Origin: Oscillospiraceae bacterium
GTDB taxonomy: Bacteria; Bacillota; Clostridia; Oscillospirales; Ruminococcaceae
Reading direction: 5' to 3'
Length of the DNA: 64,000 bases
Assembly (NCBI GenBank): GCA_015067025.1
Contig: SVNC01000007.1
Coordinates: 82,685 to 146,684 of the forward strand
The notes under the pieces were generated by a model. The model was not told the origin of the DNA and searched no databases. It saw nothing but the letters and a program-made list of their open reading frames with translations. The position numbers and the translations under genes were made by a program. Positions 61,798-64,000 of the stretch are shown here, piece after piece (the stretch's first letter is position 1; each line of letters opens with the position of its first letter).

Positions 61798-62513
61798 ATC
61801 ACATTCCCCCAGTAATTATTTATCTGCTCTTTCACCGCCTGAAGATGTGAGCGGCTTATGGGAAGTACGGTGCCGTTTTTCAGCACGGCGGTGCTGTTCT
61901 TTATTTGCATGATGTGGATAAGATTTACGATATATCCTCTGTCGATGAATATAAATTCTTCCGAATTAAGCTCGTCACAGACTGCCTGTAAGCTTTTGCG
62001 GACTTTTGACAAACCGTTTGCTGTATTGATAGCGGCGTTTTTGCCGTCACGCTCGATATACAGGATATCCCTGAACGGTATTTTTTCAAATCGGCCCTTT
62101 GCCTTAATAGTATAGCTTTTATCAGCCTCAAGATTTATAAGCGAAACAGCGTCCTTTATTGCGGTTGGCAGTCTTTTTTCGATATCCGATTTTGGCACAT
62201 ATCTGAAAATAGACAGCTCGAAAGCGTCTATGGCGTATTCAATATGGGAGGTAATGAAAATAATGCGTATATCAGGCAGGAAAGGTTTTATTCTTTCAGC
62301 AAGCTCCATGCCCGAAAGCTCAGGCATTTCGATATCAGAAAGCAACAAGTCATAATGAAAACCATCCTCGGTGATATCATAAAGCAGATTGCTGCTGTTA
62401 GTGTAGGTCGTTATTTCGCCCGTTATACCAAGCTCTTTGAGCACTGCTTCAAGCGTGGCGGTATTGCTTTGTACCATATTTTTTTCATCATCGCACACAG
62501 CGATACGCAGCAT
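61794..62513 (-). CDS. LytTR-family response regulator
   Basis: 239 residues from the ATG at 62513 (MLRIAVCDDEKNMVQSN), with GGGGAG just upstream; an upstream in-frame ATG adds 8 residues and lacks a site. The receiver domain has the acidic pair CDDE, phospho-acceptor Asp in DLLLSDIEMPELSG and a conserved Lys (YVPKSDIE). The LytTR DNA-binding domain has DILYIERDGKNAAI, FIFIDRGYIVNLIHI and LPISRSHLQAV. It probably controls the downstream transporter. Confidence 0.94.
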   Translation of the reverse strand: MLRIAVCDDEKNMVQSNTATLEAVLKELGITGEITTYTNSSNLLYDITEDGFHYDLLLSDIEMPELSGMELAERIKPFLPDIRIIFITSHIEYAIDAFELSIFRYVPKSDIEKRLPTAIKDAVSLINLEADKSYTIKAKGRFEKIPFRDILYIERDGKNAAINTANGLSKVRKSLQAVCDELNSEEFIFIDRGYIVNLIHIMQIKNSTAVLKNGTVLPISRSHLQAVKEQINNYWGNVI

Positions 62514-62547
62514 AGTATCTCCCCTTTCTGTTGTCATGTACTTTTAA

Positions 62548-62576
62548 AGTATAGCATTTTACGAGGAGTCAGTCAA
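62548..62576 (-). promoter_or_regulatory. Promoter of the LytTR-kinase operon
   Basis: Reverse strand TTGACT (62571-62576), 17 bases, TATACT (62548-62553). TACTTTAAAAGTA is a near-perfect palindrome at the start site. Confidence 0.75.
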
Positions 62577-62599
62577 GAGCAGTTCAAGATAGTCTGCAA

Positions 62600-62638
62600 A
62601 AACAAAAATACCGTAGCTGATTGTATCAACTACGGTAT
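62600..62638 (-). terminator. Terminator downstream of the toxin-like gene
   Basis: Reverse strand ATACCGTAG, loop, CTACGGTA, then TTTTTGTTTTTG. It stops transcripts from the right before the LytTR promoter. Confidence 0.85.
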
Positions 62639-62660
62639 CAGTATTGGTCTTGGAGTGTAT

Positions 62661-62758
62661 ATTGCCGCCTTAACAGGCGGCAATTGACGCAGTTTGCTTT
62701 GCAAACTGCTACGGGTATTGTGCACATCATCAACCTGACGGTCGGCAATTGACGCAGT
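62661..62758. repeat. Hairpins and 16-base direct repeats beside a recombinase remnant
   Basis: ATTGCCGCC-TTAACA-GGCGGCAAT (62661-62684) and GCAGTTTGC-TTT-GCAAACTGC (62689-62709) are perfect stems. CGGCAATTGACGCAGT occurs at 62678-62693 and 62743-62758. The second copy lies in the recombinase frame. It may mark a deletion or duplication junction or an old attachment site. Confidence 0.6.
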
Positions 62759-62876
62759 ATTATGTTGAGCATAGTCACCCGCCAATAATTCCTCCCGATG
62801 AATGGGAGCGAGTGCAGTTGGAGATTGCAAGACGCAGGAATTCCGAGAAACGCACCAACTGTTGCAGTCCTTTTCC
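62734..62876 (+). pseudogene. Fragment of a large serine recombinase
   Basis: The plus strand reads PDGRQLTQYYVEHSHPPIIP, then PDEWERVQLEIARRRNSEKR, then TNCCSPFP. QYYVE-SHP-II----W--VQ-E-ARR is the signature of the recombinase domain of large serine recombinases from integrative elements. The catalytic N-terminus and the zinc domain are absent. It lies antisense to the last part of the toxin-like gene, so it replaced that gene's natural 3' end. Confidence 0.8.
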
Positions 62877-64000
62877 TGCAAGCCATGTTTTAATCCAATC
62901 AGGAATAGGCGTATTTGAAAATAGTTCTATTGTTGCCCCGTTATCCTTGGCGATTTTTAATTGATGTCCCATTGTTGATCTAAAATTCTCCAACATTTTC
63001 TCGTTCTTTTCCATATCAGACCAATAATTCCCCGACTTCGCTTCCCACCATCTATTTCCATTTTTTCCGTCAAATTCTCTTCCTTTTAATTTGAAGCTTC
63101 CTTCTCCACCTAAAACATCTACCAAATAGGCCTCAAACTTTTCTCCTATTAACCCTTTAGGAGATTTTGCTCCTGAATTTATCCAACGCTTAACATCTTC
63201 GGGTGTATCAAAGATAGATTTAATACTAATAAAAGCCTGTTTCCCACCAACTATTTTAACTGTATTTCTTACAGTTACATACTGCTTTACGGTTTTAATC
63301 AAATCAAATGCGGCAAATCCTAAAGATATTACATCGGCAATTAAATAGCCAGTATCTCTTACGAGCCATCCTGCTTCGTCATATCTCTGTTTTGCTTCAA
63401 CGTATTTTATCCACATCCCATAATATTCTTCTGAATTTTTGGCGATGTTAGGGAATTCGACTAAAAATTTTTCATCTAATGATTTTTTCTGTATTGCAAC
63501 TAACCTTTTTAAATCACGAAGAGCAATTTTTTGAGCAATTTCGTTATTTTTATCATTCAAATAATCCCAGGGATAGTATATTTCAGGCTCAAAATTTGCG
63601 GTCTCATTGTATTCGTTAAGTTGTTTTATTACATCATCGGTAATGTAATATTCTTGCGTTGTATCAGGGTTCGAGTTGTTCCATTGCTGCCATATAAAGT
63701 CACCGTTATACAATTTTATTATACATATAGTGCTTTCCTCTGTATCGCTTATAAGCGGTGTAAAGCGGATTTCTTTAACGGATAACGGATTTTCTTTCAC
63801 CGTAACCTTACACGTTGCTGTAGCATTCGTATTCGCTTTAGACTTAACCGTAATAACAGTCGTACCTGCCGCCTTCGCCGTAACCTTTCCGCTGCTGCTT
63901 ACCGTAGCAACATTTTTGTTGCTCGAAGTCCATGTAAACTCCTGATTTGTTGCAGTGCTTGGGTAAACTATAGGGTGAAATGTATATGTCTCTTTTTCTT
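62775..64000 (-). CDS. Big2-domain toxin-like protein with nuclease-like C-terminus (5' partial, 3' damaged)
   Basis: The reading frame is open to the window edge; the GTG at 63800 is not a start. The first 65 residues are a Big2 domain: FTWTSSNKNVATVSSSGKVT, AKAAGTTVITV, ATCKVTV. After a linker and a helical segment (GYLIADVISLGFAAFDLIKT) comes GLIGEKFEAYLVDVLGGEGS, then FKLKGREFDGKNGNRWWEAK. D...EAK is a PD-(D/E)xK-like nuclease pattern of polymorphic toxins. The last about 33 residues (from GLQQLVRF) are antisense to a recombinase fragment, so the natural end is lost. A toxin role is inference; a secreted repair-like nuclease or a decayed surface protein is possible. Confidence 0.6.
   Translation of the reverse strand, partial: EKETYTFHPIVYPSTATNQEFTWTSSNKNVATVSSSGKVTAKAAGTTVITVKSKANTNATATCKVTVKENPLSVKEIRFTPLISDTEESTICIIKLYNGDFIWQQWNNSNPDTTQEYYITDDVIKQLNEYNETANFEPEIYYPWDYLNDKNNEIAQKIALRDLKRLVAIQKKSLDEKFLVEFPNIAKNSEEYYGMWIKYVEAKQRYDEAGWLVRDTGYLIADVISLGFAAFDLIKTVKQYVTVRNTVKIVGGKQAFISIKSIFDTPEDVKRWINSGAKSPKGLIGEKFEAYLVDVLGGEGSFKLKGREFDGKNGNRWWEAKSGNYWSDMEKNEKMLENFRSTMGHQLKIAKDNGATIELFSNTPIPDWIKTWLAGKGLQQLVRFSEFLRLAISNCTRSHSSGGIIGG

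Noticed and set aside
63801..64000. Start of the toxin-like gene at the GTG at 63800
   Set aside because: The frame stays open upstream and encodes a clear Big2 domain, so the gene continues off the window.

Overview
The window looks like chromosome from a Gram-positive gut Firmicute of the class Clostridia, probably Oscillospiraceae (Ruminococcus or [Eubacterium] siraeum type). The support is AAGGAGG-type ribosome binding sites, near-consensus sigma-A promoters with 16-18 base spacers, a ylxM-ffh-rpsP-khpA cluster, lipoprotein GH5 cellulases with Ser/Thr linkers, a YtrA-type GntR/ABC unit and a TPP-riboswitch thiamine operon. The species call is inference. No tRNA, rRNA or CRISPR array was seen.

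Layout. 1-8.4 kb (minus strand): housekeeping genes upp (cut by the window edge), rpiB, tsaB, tsaE, fhs, then parC, an HD-domain gene and parE. 8.5-10.1 kb (plus): an ECF sigma factor with a membrane partner. 10.1-15.7 kb: a GH5 glucanase lipoprotein and a GH2 beta-galactosidase, divergent from an AraC regulator; both promoters share one palindrome. 15.7-21.1 kb: an ABC exporter under an autoregulated GntR repressor, then asnB. 21.1-26 kb: a cell-wall-type surface protein, a radical SAM protein, a zinc-ribbon membrane protein, a small helical protein, a possible ncRNA and an rRNA-methyltransferase-like gene. 26.3-28.2 kb: a second GH5 lipoprotein. 28.3-33.3 kb: a sigma factor with a 1480-residue membrane partner. 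33.3-35.9 kb: rubredoxin, khpA, rpsP, ffh, ylxM. 36-38.9 kb: a serine hydrolase and a GH13 amylase. 38.9-42.5 kb: a nested palindrome and the thiWMED operon with its TPP riboswitch. 42.7-49.2 kb: two more ECF sigma/partner pairs, one joined to an ABC transporter. 49.3-53.3 kb: sbcDC. 53.3-58.3 kb: an IS3-family remnant and a very large repeat-bearing subtilisin. 58.3-62.6 kb: a LytTR two-component system with an ABC transporter. 62.6-64 kb: a recombinase remnant cutting into the 3' end of a Big2-domain toxin-like gene that runs off the window.

How the parts work together. There are four ECF sigma / membrane-partner pairs, which suggests heavy surface sensing. Two of these sigma genes, and a third site upstream of the giant protease, carry the same 42-base element (34 of 42 bases identical in all three, identical length). 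This is best explained as a shared ECF regulon. It would link two paralogous sigma factors, an ABC transporter, a possible short RNA and perhaps a secreted Cys-rich protease. This regulon, together with the large multi-repeat ectodomain proteins, is the strongest candidate here for an undescribed system. Several genes were missed by simple length thresholds and are listed: upp (partial), rubredoxin and the Big2 part of the toxin-like gene.
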